Assembly: GCA_963750045.1 (NCBI GenBank)
Contig: CAVVPD010000005.1
Coordinates: forward strand, 186,001-250,000
From: DASUAS01 sp963750045
GTDB lineage: Bacteria; Actinomycetota; Acidimicrobiia; IMCC26256; DASPTH01
DNA length: 64,000 nt
Reading direction: 5' to 3'
Positions 52,575 through 60,657 of the stretch are shown in pieces. Every line of letters starts with the position of its first letter. Positions within the stretch are counted from its first letter, which is position 1. Below the pieces are notes generated by a model. The model searched no databases. It was not told the DNA's origin and saw only the letters and a list, made by a program, of their open reading frames with translations. The translations under genes and the position numbers were made by a program.

Positions 52575-53552
52575 CTACTCCTGGGCGCGGGGGAGCACGT
52601 CGTTGGTGACGTGCTCCACGTAGCGCCACACGATCTCGGGCGGGAGGCCACCGCACAGCGGCATGAGCATGAGCATCCCGCCGTTCTTCACCAGCTCCAC
52701 GGCCTCGTCGGTCTGGTAGATCTTGTCCGCGGTCGAGGTGGCGCGCAGCTCGTCGACGGTCTGGGCGTGAGAGATGCTGGCCGTCGTCTGGTCGCCCGGG
52801 TTCCACGCCGCGTACATCTTGGCGTCGTGCAGGAGGTACGAGCCGAGCTCGTCCCACGCCCGGTCGACGTCGTCGGCGACGAACTGCGTGGTGGGCGTGT
52901 CGCGACTCGGGAGGCTGGTCATGCCGGGCTCGTGACCGTGCTCGCGGCACGACTCCTCGTACGCCTCGAGCATGCCGGGGAGGTCGCTCTGGGCCAGGAA
53001 GCCGAGGCCGTAGCGCCCGGCCCGCTCGGCGGCGGCGATCGATCCACCGCCCCACATGACCGCGGGACCGCCGGGCGTCACCGGCGGCGGTGTCACGTGG
53101 ATGCGCCGGCCCTGGTACACGAACGGCTCGCCCGTGCGGGCCTCGAGCAGCAGCTGCAGCTTCTCCTCGGCGATGCGGCCCCGCTGCTTCATGTCGACGC
53201 CGAACATCTCGAACTCCTCGGGCCGGTACCCGAGGCCGAGGATGTAGGAGACGCGGCCGTTGCTCATGATGTCGAGCACGTTCATGTCCTCGGCCAGGCG
53301 GATCGGGTCGTAGAACGCGAGGAGCGCAGCCCCGATGTTGATCAACAAGGTGTCGGTGCGCGCCGCCATCGCCGAAGCGAGCAGCAGTGGCGACGGCAGG
53401 TAGCCGTCCTCGGAGGTGTGGTGCTCGGAGATCACCGCGGCGATGCACCCGCGGGTCTCGGTCCACACGGCCAGGTCGACGGCGGCCTTGTACAGGTCGG
53501 TGGTCGACACGCCGGTGTCCGGCGCGCGCATGTCGAAGCGCATCGTGAACAT
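52575..53552 (-). CDS. LLM class flavin/F420-dependent oxidoreductase (luciferase-like)
   Basis: A 325-residue luciferase-fold protein: MFTMRFDMRAPDTGVSTTDL, CIAAVISEHHTSEDGYLPSP with the E-H-H motif, RLAEDMNVLDIMSNGRVSYI, LGLGYRPEEFEMFGVDMKQR, GGPAVMWGGGSIAAAERAGR and GLGFLAQSDLPGMLEAY. In actinobacteria this family mostly uses coenzyme F420 or FMN. ATG 53552 follows a GGGGGA site. Lies between an alcohol dehydrogenase and a PhyH-like oxygenase. Confidence 0.9.
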   Translation of the reverse strand: MFTMRFDMRAPDTGVSTTDLYKAAVDLAVWTETRGCIAAVISEHHTSEDGYLPSPLLLASAMAARTDTLLINIGAALLAFYDPIRLAEDMNVLDIMSNGRVSYILGLGYRPEEFEMFGVDMKQRGRIAEEKLQLLLEARTGEPFVYQGRRIHVTPPPVTPGGPAVMWGGGSIAAAERAGRYGLGFLAQSDLPGMLEAYEESCREHGHEPGMTSLPSRDTPTTQFVADDVDRAWDELGSYLLHDAKMYAAWNPGDQTTASISHAQTVDELRATSTADKIYQTDEAVELVKNGGMLMLMPLCGGLPPEIVWRYVEHVTNDVLPRAQE

Positions 53553-53584
53553 GAAAGGTCCCCCGGGATCCGCGATTCGGAGAG

Positions 53585-54688
53585 TCAGAAGGTGAGGACG
53601 CCACGCGCCAGCGTGCCGCCGTGCATGTCCTCGACGACGGTGTGGAACTGCTCCATCGGGTAGGTCTTGCTGACCATCCGGTCGAGGTCGAGCAGCCCCT
53701 TCTTGTAGAGGCCGACGATCACGGGGATGTCGCGCTGGGCGCGGACCCCGCCCGCCCGGCTGCCGATGATGCCCCGGTCGACCTGGGTGAGATGCGTGAT
53801 CGGGATGTCGTAGGTGACGCCCGGTGCCGGCACGCCGACCTGTACGCAGACGCCGCCCCAGTCGAGGACCTGCACGGCCTGCGACGTGACCGCCGGGTGC
53901 CCGACGCATTCGAACGACCAGTTCACGCCACCCGCGCCGAAGGGACCTTCGGGCATCTCGGCGGTGAACGGCAGCAGCTCGTGGATCGCCGCCACCGCGT
54001 CGACCTCGGCGGCGTTGATGAAGTGGGTCGCGCCCAGCACGAGCGCGAGCTCGCCCTTCGAGGCCACGGTGTCGACCGCGATGATGTGGTCGGCCGCCTT
54101 GATGCGCAACGCCTGGATGGTGGAGAGGCCGACACCGCCGGCGCCGAACACCGCCGCGTTGTCGCCCGGTTGCACGTTGGCCCGGTTGAACACCGAACCC
54201 ATGCCGGTGACCACGCCGCACACGATCAGACATGCCGAGGTGAGAGGGACCTCGGGGTCGATCGGGACGGCCTGCACCTCCTTCACCACGGTGAGCTCGG
54301 CGAACGACGAGGTGGCCGCGAAGTTGCCGGCCGGCTCGCCGCCCACGGTGAAGATCTCCCGGCGGTTGCCGAGCGTCTTGCGGCACCAGGTGGGCTTCCC
54401 CACCGAGCACTGGTCGCAGATCCCGCAGTTCGACACGGTCGCGATCACCACGTGGTCCCCGGGCTTCACCCGCGTCACCAGCGAGCCCACCGCCTCGACG
54501 ATCCCCGCGCCCTCGTGGCCCATGAGGGACGGCGCAGGCCACGGGATGGTGCCGTCGATCAGGCTGACGTCGCTGTGGCAGACCCCGGCGGCGACGACCC
54601 GGACGAGCACTTCGTCGGGTCCGGGGTCGATGACCTCGACGTCGCTGCGGACCTCTGCCCCTTCACCTGTGAACACGATTCCACGCAT
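53585..54688 (-). CDS. Zinc-dependent alcohol dehydrogenase (class III/NDMA-type MDR)
   Basis: A 367-residue MDR from ATG 54688. Catalytic zinc VVAAGVCHSDVSLIDGTIPW, GHEGAGIVEAVGSLVTRVKP, structural zinc NCGICDQCSVGKPTWC, cofactor loop AAVFGAGGVGLSTIQALRIK and FECVGHPAVTSQAVQ. The long insertion and the GVGLSxIQ loop place it with the class III/NDMA-dependent dehydrogenases common in actinobacteria. First gene of a three-gene operon; a copy of the interspersed hairpin lies 31 bases upstream. Confidence 0.92.
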   Translation of the reverse strand: MRGIVFTGEGAEVRSDVEVIDPGPDEVLVRVVAAGVCHSDVSLIDGTIPWPAPSLMGHEGAGIVEAVGSLVTRVKPGDHVVIATVSNCGICDQCSVGKPTWCRKTLGNRREIFTVGGEPAGNFAATSSFAELTVVKEVQAVPIDPEVPLTSACLIVCGVVTGMGSVFNRANVQPGDNAAVFGAGGVGLSTIQALRIKAADHIIAVDTVASKGELALVLGATHFINAAEVDAVAAIHELLPFTAEMPEGPFGAGGVNWSFECVGHPAVTSQAVQVLDWGGVCVQVGVPAPGVTYDIPITHLTQVDRGIIGSRAGGVRAQRDIPVIVGLYKKGLLDLDRMVSKTYPMEQFHTVVEDMHGGTLARGVLTF

Positions 54689-54718
54689 GCCCCGCACCCT
54701 ACCGCCCTCTCCACGCAC

Positions 54719-54765
54719 ACGAACCGGCGTCGTTCGACCGCCGTCCGACGCCCGCGGGCGACGCC
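54719..54765. repeat. Interspersed hairpin element, copy 2
   Basis: ACGAACCGGCGTCGTTCG (54719-54736) is identical to 39070-39087. Downstream CGACGCC (54759-54765) can pair with GGCGTCG (54726-54732), as in copy 1, while the loop sequence differs. It lies in the gap between the SDR stop (54807) and the alcohol dehydrogenase start (54688); the rest of this 118-bp gap shows only G-runs. Confidence 0.5.
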
Positions 54766-54806
54766 ACTTGGCGGGGCGGGGGGACGGGGGGAGGGCGACG
54801 GCGGGA

Positions 54807-55589
54807 TCAGAAGGCCATGAAACCCCCGCCGTCCACCATGAGCGTCTGGCCGGTCATGTAGCGGGCGAGGTCGCTGGCGAGGAAGACGGCGACGGGGCCG
54901 ATGTCCGCCTCGGGATCACCGATGCGCCGCAGCGGGGTTCGGCCGACGAGCAGGCCGTCGGTGAACACGGGGCTGGTCTCGGCCACGACCGCCATGGCCG
55001 GGGTCATCGCCACCGGGCCGATGCAGTTCACCCGGACGCCCGCCGGTCCCCACTCGCGGGCGAGGCTCTTGGCCAGGCCCCGTTGGGCGGCCTTGGCGAC
55101 GGCGTACGCCGGGAGGTACGGGCTGCCCTCCACCCCGGCCGCCGAGGTGAGCAGGATCATCGACCCGCCCCGGGCCTCGAGGTGGGGGAACGCCGCGCGC
55201 GCACACAGGTAGGACGCCCGGACGGCGGTGCCGAGCATCGCCCGCCAGGTCTCCTCGGGCACCGCGTCGATCGCCATCGGCTCGCCGACGGGCACGAGCG
55301 CGTTGTGGACCATCACGTCGAGCGCGCCGAACTCCGACACCGCGAGCGCGACCGCGGCGTCGACGTCGGCGCGTTGCGTCACATCGCAACGGATCGACCG
55401 CGCGTTCCCGCCCCGTTCGGTGATCTCCGCGGCGACGACGTCACCGGTTTCGGTACGCCGCGCCGCGATCACCACGTTGGCGCCGTGGGTCGCGCAGGCG
55501 AGAGCGATGCCCCGACCCACGCCTCCTCCCGCACCGGTGACGACCACGGTGCGGCCGTCGAGCAGCGCGTTCGCCGTTCCCCCGTTCAC
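54807..55589 (-). CDS. SDR family oxidoreductase
   Basis: A 260-residue intact short-chain dehydrogenase from GTG 55589: RTVVVTGAGGGVGRGIALAC, VMVHNALVPVGEPM (HNAL for NNAG), catalytic serine and YAVAK (Tyr-x3-Lys) in MILLTSAAGVEGSPYLPAYA onward, VRVNCIGPVAMTPAMAVVAE, ending GQTLMVDGGGFMAF. GTG overlaps the stop of the degenerate SDR (GTGA). Last gene of the thioesterase/DUF1214/SDR operon. Confidence 0.92.
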   Translation of the reverse strand: MNGGTANALLDGRTVVVTGAGGGVGRGIALACATHGANVVIAARRTETGDVVAAEITERGGNARSIRCDVTQRADVDAAVALAVSEFGALDVMVHNALVPVGEPMAIDAVPEETWRAMLGTAVRASYLCARAAFPHLEARGGSMILLTSAAGVEGSPYLPAYAVAKAAQRGLAKSLAREWGPAGVRVNCIGPVAMTPAMAVVAETSPVFTDGLLVGRTPLRRIGDPEADIGPVAVFLASDLARYMTGQTLMVDGGGFMAF

Positions 55590-56273
55590 AGCCCCATCCA
55601 GGTGCCACCGTCGGCCACGAGCGTGCCGGCGGTGAGGAAGTGCGCGTCGGGATCGTCGAGCAGCGCGATGAGCGGCGCGAGGTCGTCGGCCGCGTCGCCG
55701 GGCGAGCCGAACGCGGGCGTCGAGAGCGAGATGGCAGCGCGTGAGCGCGTCGCCGGTGTCGGCGTCGAGCCAGTGGTGCGGGGCGGCGGCGATCGTGTTG
55801 ACGGTCACACCGTCGACACCCCACTGGCGCCCGCACCCCTTGGCCAGCACCCGCACGCCCTCGGCGACCGCGGCGAGCATCGCGAACTCGCCCGCGCCGG
55901 CCATCCCGACCGTGGGCACGACGAAGACGAGGCTCCCGGCCGTGGCCCGCAGCGGCTCGGCGCTGCGGCGGGCCAGCCACCATGCGGCCTCGAGGCTGTG
56001 CTCGCACCCGGCGGCCCACGCGTCCTCGTCGAGCTCCACGAACGACCGCGCGGTGACCACCCCGGGCGCGAGCCAGGTGTGGACGATCTGGTCGATGCCG
56101 TCGAGCGTCCGGTCGGCGGTCGCCAGCGCGTCGGCGACCGCCTGCTCGGAGCTGAAGTCGCAGTCGAGTGCCACGACGCCCACGCCGAGATCGACGAGCC
56201 CGGCGACCAAAGCCTCGGCGAGCGGGCCCGTTCCCGTGACGACCGCGCTGCGGCCGGTGATCGGCTGCGCCAC
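55586..56273 (-). CDS. SDR-fold protein lacking the catalytic motif, frameshifted
   Basis: About 228 residues. Clearly Rossmann-type: RSAVVTGTGPLAEALVAGLV, GVGVVALDCDFSSEQAVADA, SLEAAWWLARRSAEPLRATA, GVDGVTVNTIAAAPHHWLDA. However the glycine loop is incomplete (T-G-T-G-P-L-A), the catalytic serine site reads VVPTVGMAGAGEFAML and no Tyr-x3-Lys is present. An extra base near 55733 shifts the frame; the correct tail reads STPAFGSPGDAADDLAPLIA and ends LVADGGTWMGL at 55586. Without the shift it falsely joins the next SDR into a 488-residue protein. Likely a non-catalytic partner of one of the two flanking SDRs (inference). Confidence 0.8.
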
Positions 56274-56277
56274 CGTG

Positions 56278-57054
56278 TCAGACCAGCATGATGGCGCCGC
56301 CGTCGGCCATCAAGGTCTGGCCGGTCATGTAGCGACTGGCGTCGGACAGGAGGAACTGCACGACGGGCCCGATGTCGTCCTCGGCGTCACCGTCGCGGGG
56401 GATGGGCTGGCTGGCGTAGGTCTCGGCGAACATCCGGGCCCGCTCGGGGTCCTCGTCGGCGGGTGGCGCGCGGTGCGCGGCCGACACCGGGCACACACAG
56501 TTCACCGTGATGCCGAACTTCCCCCACTCGCGTGCCGCCGAACGGGTGAGCGCGCGGATCGCCTCCTTCGACGACGCGTACGGCGCGTACCCCGCCGCGC
56601 CGAGGAGCGCCGCGTTGGACCCCATGGTGACGATGCGACCGCGGCCCTGGTCGCGCATGTGGGGGAACACCGCCTGCATGCCCCACAGCGTGCCCTTCGG
56701 GCCGGTCGAGAGCAGCACGTCCATGTCGTGTTCGGTGATGTCGGCGAACGGCGTCACCGAACGGAAGGTCTGGGCGTTCGCGACCAGTCCGTCCACGCGG
56801 CCGAACTGCGCCAGCGTCTGCTCCACGAGCCCGAACACGCCGTCGCGGTCGGCCACGTTGAGCGTGGTCGCCAGGTGCGGGGCGCCCAGGGCGTCGAGCT
56901 CGGCCGCGGTCTCCTCGAGCGCCTCCGGACGGCGGGCGGTGATCACGAGCGTGGCGCCGTTGCGAGCGAGGTGCAGGGCGATGCCGCGCCCGACGCCTTT
57001 CGAGCCGCCGGTGACGATCACCACGCGCCCCTCCACGCCGTTGTCGACCGTCAT
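56278..57054 (-). CDS. SDR family oxidoreductase
   Basis: A 258-residue intact short-chain dehydrogenase: GRVVIVTGGSKGVGRGIALH, LVANAQTFRSVTPF (ANAQ for NNAG), RIVTMGSNAALLGAAGYAPY with Tyr-x3-Lys (YASSK), ITVNCVCPVSAAHRAPPADE, ending TGQTLMADGGAIMLV. Its ATG overlaps the stop of the DUF1214 gene (ATGA). Similar C-terminus to the SDR at 54807 (MTGQTLM-DGG), suggesting a local duplication. Confidence 0.92.
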   Translation of the reverse strand: MTVDNGVEGRVVIVTGGSKGVGRGIALHLARNGATLVITARRPEALEETAAELDALGAPHLATTLNVADRDGVFGLVEQTLAQFGRVDGLVANAQTFRSVTPFADITEHDMDVLLSTGPKGTLWGMQAVFPHMRDQGRGRIVTMGSNAALLGAAGYAPYASSKEAIRALTRSAAREWGKFGITVNCVCPVSAAHRAPPADEDPERARMFAETYASQPIPRDGDAEDDIGPVVQFLLSDASRYMTGQTLMADGGAIMLV

Positions 57055-58229
57055 GTGCGGAACCTCCAGGCCACGTGCGCGGCGCGGCCGCGGATCTCTT
57101 CGGCGCGCCCGTCGACGTCGACCATCGGGTGCCCCGCCGGAAGGTGCGCGGCAAGCTGCCCGAACGGGACGACCTCCGCCCGCACCATGGGATCCCGCGG
57201 GGGCCGGAACCATCGCACCGTCGTGAGCACCTCGGCGCGCCCTTCGGTGTCGAGCCAGTTGGCCGTGCCGGGGTCACGGCCGGCGAGCACGACACGCACC
57301 AGCCCGTCGCCGTCGGCGGTGACCTGCCGGTGGTTGCGGCTGGTGACGCGCGTCGCGTAGTCGAGCGGCTCGTACCAGCCGCGCGTGTAGGAGCTCACTC
57401 CCCAGAGGTCGGCATCGTTCGGATCCAGCTCGAGGACCAGGGCTTCGTCGTCGCCGAGGTGCACGAACCCGTGGCTGTAGATGATGTCCTGCACTCCCCG
57501 GCCGGAGACCGACGGCACACCGAACCGGTTGGGCTCCTGCGCCTCGCGCATGCGGGCCTGGAGGTCACGGAAGTAGACGACCGAGTGCTCCACCTCGTGG
57601 GCCGCGGTCTCGAGGATCTCGGCGACGCCGTCGGCGGTGAGGCGCGGCACCGAGGATCCCTGGGTGTCGAGCCGCTCGATCGCGAACGTCGCGGGTTCCG
57701 CGGGCACCCAGTCGAAGTAGTAGTCGCGCACGTGCACGAACCCGGGACCCGGGCCGAGCGCGAGCCACGTGCCCGGCTGCTCGTCGCCGGCGAGCTGGAT
57801 CTCGAAGGCGTCGCCGGGCCCGAGTCCGAGCCGCGACGCGGTCACTTCGGTGGCGACGTCGGCGCCGCCGCTCTGGGTCGCACCCTGCTTGAGCTGGAGC
57901 ACGAACTCCTCGCACGAGCCCATCCGACCGGACACGCGATAGGTGCCGGCGCCGTCGATCGTCGCGCGCCGCGCCACCTGGTCGACGTTGGGGCCACCCC
58001 ACCGGTACGTGGGATCGGCGCTGCGGAAGAACGCAGGAGCAGCCGGATCGCTGTATCCGGTCGTGTAGGTGAGCCAGCACGCGGTTTGCGTGGCGAGGTG
58101 ACGCACGCCCTCGGCGCGGTCCTGCGGATCGCCGGGGTAGTCGTCGCCCAGGATGGTCTCGCCGATCGCGGCCAGGCGGTCGCAGAACTCGCGCCACGCG
58201 GCGCCGGTGAGCACGGCGTCACCATCCAT
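57051..58229 (-). CDS. DUF1214-type protein
   Basis: A 392-residue protein beginning MDGDAVLTGAAWREFCDRLA. YRWGGPNVDQVARRATIDGA and YRVSGRMGSCEEFVLQLKQG form the first beta-sandwich. The C-terminal DUF1214-like part has YEPLDYATRVTSRNHRQVTA, LVRVVLAGRDPGTANWLDTE and TTVRWFRPPRDPM. The N-W-L-D-T pattern is shared with the protein at 62347. Biochemical role of DUF1214/DUF1254 proteins is unknown. ATG overlaps the thioesterase stop (TGATG); couples a thioesterase with three SDRs. Confidence 0.8.
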   Translation of the reverse strand: MDGDAVLTGAAWREFCDRLAAIGETILGDDYPGDPQDRAEGVRHLATQTACWLTYTTGYSDPAAPAFFRSADPTYRWGGPNVDQVARRATIDGAGTYRVSGRMGSCEEFVLQLKQGATQSGGADVATEVTASRLGLGPGDAFEIQLAGDEQPGTWLALGPGPGFVHVRDYYFDWVPAEPATFAIERLDTQGSSVPRLTADGVAEILETAAHEVEHSVVYFRDLQARMREAQEPNRFGVPSVSGRGVQDIIYSHGFVHLGDDEALVLELDPNDADLWGVSSYTRGWYEPLDYATRVTSRNHRQVTADGDGLVRVVLAGRDPGTANWLDTEGRAEVLTTVRWFRPPRDPMVRAEVVPFGQLAAHLPAGHPMVDVDGRAEEIRGRAAHVAWRFRT

Positions 58230-58909
58230 CAGCCGCGCCGCTCTCCGACGAAGATGGCCGTGGCTTCCACCGTGGTCACGCCATCGACCACGACCTCCCC
58301 GGACGCGAAGCTCTTGCGTCCTTCGCTCCCGGTGTACCGGGCCACGATGTCGACGGGAGCGCCGACGGGCGTGCCGCCCCGGAGCGACACCGACAACGCG
58401 ACGGTCATCCCCGTCGCGCCCGACACCAGCACCGCGACCCCGAGCACCTCGTCGAGCGCGCAGGCGAGCACCCCGCCGTAGACCCGTCCGGGCGACCCGC
58501 CGTGCTGCGGGCCGAAGGTGCAGCGGGCGCGGACCTCGACCGGCGTCGGCTCGGACCCCGTCGGCGGCTCCTTGGGCCGGTGGATCCACTCGATCGGCGG
58601 GGCCTGGGGGTTCAGCCGGCCCGACCCGGCCTGGTTGAGGCTCTCGACCCGGCCGTCGGCGTGGCGCACCATGTAGAGCGCGTCGGCGCGGCGCAGGGCG
58701 CGGAGGCGATCGGTGATCACCGCGAGCTCGGCCGCCGCGGCCGCCCGCACGTCGGCGTCGACGTCGGTCATCACCACCGCTTCCACGAGCTCGCGCGTCT
58801 GGGCCACGAGCGTGAACGCCGACGCCGGGATCTGTGCCGGGTCGGGGAGCTGGTCGCCGAGCAGCTCGGCGACCCGTGCGGCCGACACCGGGGCGGAGGC
58901 GTCTTCCAT
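58229..58909 (-). CDS. Hotdog-fold thioesterase (PaaI-like)
   Basis: A 226-residue protein. The N-terminal 100 residues are helical (VAELLGDQLPDPAQIPASAF, LAVITDRLRALRRAD). The C-terminal hotdog domain has RARCTFGPQHGGSPGRVYGG, VLACALDEVLGVAVLVSGAT, MTVALSVSLRGGTPVGAPVD and KSFASGEVVVDGVTTVEATA. H-G-G-x2-G-x-V-[HY]-G-G-x4-x-L-D-E is the PaaI/YbgC-like active site. Hydrolyses acyl- or aryl-CoA. First gene of the minus operon to 54807; its start is 37 bases from the divergent SMP-30 gene. Confidence 0.87.
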   Translation of the reverse strand: MEDASAPVSAARVAELLGDQLPDPAQIPASAFTLVAQTRELVEAVVMTDVDADVRAAAAAELAVITDRLRALRRADALYMVRHADGRVESLNQAGSGRLNPQAPPIEWIHRPKEPPTGSEPTPVEVRARCTFGPQHGGSPGRVYGGVLACALDEVLGVAVLVSGATGMTVALSVSLRGGTPVGAPVDIVARYTGSEGRKSFASGEVVVDGVTTVEATAIFVGERRG

Positions 58910-58933
58910 CTGGTGGACGTTAGTCACGACCGG

Positions 58934-58939
58934 TAGCGT
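58934..58939 (+). promoter_or_regulatory. Putative -10 element (TAGCGT) of a leaderless promoter for the SMP-30 gene
   Basis: TAGCGT ends 6 bases before the GTG at 58946, with no ribosome site. The block CCGGTAGCGTGCG matches that upstream of the thioesterase gene at 23593-23605. Confidence 0.5.
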
Positions 58940-58945
58940 GCGCGG

Positions 58946-59827
58946 GTGGCCCCGACCGCCGTCCGCACCGTGCTCGACGACCTGGTGTTCGGCGAGGGCC
59001 CGCGCTGGCACGAGGGCGAACTGTGGTTCAGCGACATGCACGACCACCGCGTCGTCCGCACCACGGTCGACGGCGACGCGACGACCGTGGTGGAGATCAC
59101 CGACGACGAGCCCTCGGGCCTCGGGTGGCTGCCCGACGGGCGCCTCCTCGTCGTGGCCATGGAGACCCAACGCCTGTTGCGGGTCGAGCCCGACGGGCGG
59201 GCCGTCGTGCACGCCGACCTCTCGTCCGCGGCTCGGGGCTCGCTGAACGACATGATCGTCGCCGCCGACGGCACCGCCTACGTGGGCGACATGGGCGTAC
59301 GCATCCACGAGCTCGGAGCCCAGCGCCGCGCGGGTCAGACCTTCCGGGTCGCGCCCGACGGCGCGTGGTCGTGCGCGGCCGACGACCTGCAGTCGCCCAA
59401 TGGCCACATCCTCACCGAGGACGGCCGCACGCTCATCGTGGCCGAGAGCGGCGGGATGCGGCTCACCGCGTTCGCCGTCGCGCCCGACGGTGCCCTCTCG
59501 GGTCGCCGCACCTACGCCGAGCTCGTCCCCGAGCGGGAGGGCGTGCCGGTCGCGCCGCCCGACGGGATCTGCCTCGACGCCGAGGGCGCGGTGTGGGTCG
59601 CCGACCCGATCGGCGCCCGGGTGTTCCGGGTGCGGGAGGGCGGCGAGGTGACCGACTCGATCCCGTTCGCCGGCGTGATCCCCGTGGCCTGCGTGCTCGG
59701 TGGCCCCGACCGGCGCACCCTCCTGATGTGCGTGGCCGCGGACTGGAAGCGCGACGTCGTCACGCAGGTGCGGAGCGGCCGCATCGACGCGTGCACAGTC
59801 GAAGTCTCCGGCGCCGGGCGACCCTGA
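58946..59827 (+). CDS. SMP-30/gluconolactonase family protein
   Basis: A 293-residue six-bladed beta-propeller: LVFGEGPRWHEGELWFSDMH (metal Glu in F-G-E-G-P), GSLNDMIVAADGTAYVGDMG (N-D), DLQSPNGHILTEDGRTLIVA (metal Asn, P-N-G) and PPDGICLDAEGAVWVADPIG (metal Asp, D-G). The four metal positions are intact, so a Ca2+/Zn2+-dependent lactonase is likely. It could open lactones formed by the Baeyer-Villiger enzymes (inference). GTG start fits a leaderless message. Confidence 0.9.
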   Translation: MAPTAVRTVLDDLVFGEGPRWHEGELWFSDMHDHRVVRTTVDGDATTVVEITDDEPSGLGWLPDGRLLVVAMETQRLLRVEPDGRAVVHADLSSAARGSLNDMIVAADGTAYVGDMGVRIHELGAQRRAGQTFRVAPDGAWSCAADDLQSPNGHILTEDGRTLIVAESGGMRLTAFAVAPDGALSGRRTYAELVPEREGVPVAPPDGICLDAEGAVWVADPIGARVFRVREGGEVTDSIPFAGVIPVACVLGGPDRRTLLMCVAADWKRDVVTQVRSGRIDACTVEVSGAGRP

Positions 59828-59843
59828 CCGCTCTGCGCCCGAT

Positions 59844-60614
59844 TCAGCGCGGGAAGAGGTGTCGGAGGCCGCGCGGCGGCGTGAAGTGTGTCCATTCGCC
59901 CTCGGGTTGCGCGAGGCGGTCGGCGATTGCGACGAGCGCGGCGGGGTTGTGTCCCAACCCGCAGTGGCTCCCGTACACCTCGATGTTCTCGCGGCACGGG
60001 CCCTCGTCCTCGAGGCACCACTGCCAACTCGTGACACCGTCGGTGCGGCTGTAGATCGCGGTGGCGGGGACCTCGAGCAGCGGTTGGCGGTACTCGGACC
60101 GCTGCATGGTGTCGGTGGGTGGGGCATGCCACCGCTCGGCGATCTTGTAGAAGAACGCGGCGTGGGTCTTGTATCGCTCGTCGAGGAGGAGGCGGAAGGG
60201 CGACCCGAGGGTGACGACCTGGCGCACCGCCTCGGGGTGGCGGCGGGCCGCCTCGCGTCCGAGGATGCCACCCGCGCTCCAACCGACGACGCTGACCCGC
60301 TGCCCGGTCCGCTCGGCGAGCTCGAGGAGTCGCTTCGGCGCACCCTCGAGGATCGCCGAGGTGGGGCCGAGGTTCTGGCCGAGCTTCCACCCGTGGCTGG
60401 AGTACCCGAGCGCGCGGAGCGCGCCGCGCAGCGGGCTGGTGTACGCGTCGGTCGCGCCGAACGGGGGCAGGACGAGCACGGGATGGCCGTCGCCGCGGGG
60501 GCGGGTGACCAGGAGCGGCCAGGAGGCCATGAAGAGCGCGAACTCCGGCCAGGCCCGGACCTCGAGCGCGAGCAACGCCAGTGACGGCGCGCCCGCGATC
60601 TCGTGGTGGTCCAC
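59844..60614 (-). CDS. Alpha/beta hydrolase (lipase/esterase-like)
   Basis: A 256-residue protein from GTG 60614, chosen because longer starts would run into the promoter and coding region of the divergent flavodoxin-like gene. Oxyanion/start strand HPVLVLPPFGATDAY, YSSHGWKLGQNLGPT, nucleophile elbow VSVVGWSAGGILGREAARRH (G-x-S-x-G), VTLGSPFRLLLDERYK, ATAIYSRTDGVTSWQWCLED (catalytic Asp) and YGSHCGLGHNPAALVAIADR (catalytic His). The W-C-x-x-E and S-H-x-G-L-G-H-N-P blocks resemble actinobacterial secreted-type lipases, but no signal peptide is seen. Confidence 0.8.
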   Translation of the reverse strand: MDHHEIAGAPSLALLALEVRAWPEFALFMASWPLLVTRPRGDGHPVLVLPPFGATDAYTSPLRGALRALGYSSHGWKLGQNLGPTSAILEGAPKRLLELAERTGQRVSVVGWSAGGILGREAARRHPEAVRQVVTLGSPFRLLLDERYKTHAAFFYKIAERWHAPPTDTMQRSEYRQPLLEVPATAIYSRTDGVTSWQWCLEDEGPCRENIEVYGSHCGLGHNPAALVAIADRLAQPEGEWTHFTPPRGLRHLFPR

Positions 60615-60642
60615 GTCGACGAGGGTATCCGCCCGACCCACG

Positions 60643-60648
60643 TAGGCT
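60643..60648 (+). promoter_or_regulatory. Putative -10 element (TAGGCT) upstream of the flavodoxin-like gene
   Basis: TAGGCT ends 9 bases before ATG 60658. There is no clear ribosome site, so the message would be leaderless or nearly so. Confidence 0.4.
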
Positions 60649-60657
60649 GCGCGCGAG

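Noticed and set aside
52575..54542. A 655-residue protein joining the LLM enzyme to upstream sequence
   Set aside because: The upstream part is the alcohol dehydrogenase gene read in a wrong frame; the LLM family starts at MFTMRFDM (53552) with a ribosome site.
4379..56273. Programmed ribosomal frameshifting as a genome-wide device
   Set aside because: The break sites share no slippery sequence, stop codon or hairpin arrangement, occur at random positions including inside catalytic motifs, and include both extra and missing bases.
54807..56273. A 488-residue SDR-SDR fusion protein in one open frame
   Set aside because: The first SDR has its proper C-terminus (LVADGGTWMGL) in the next frame, and the second has a GTG start overlapping that stop; the apparent fusion is made by one extra base near 55733.
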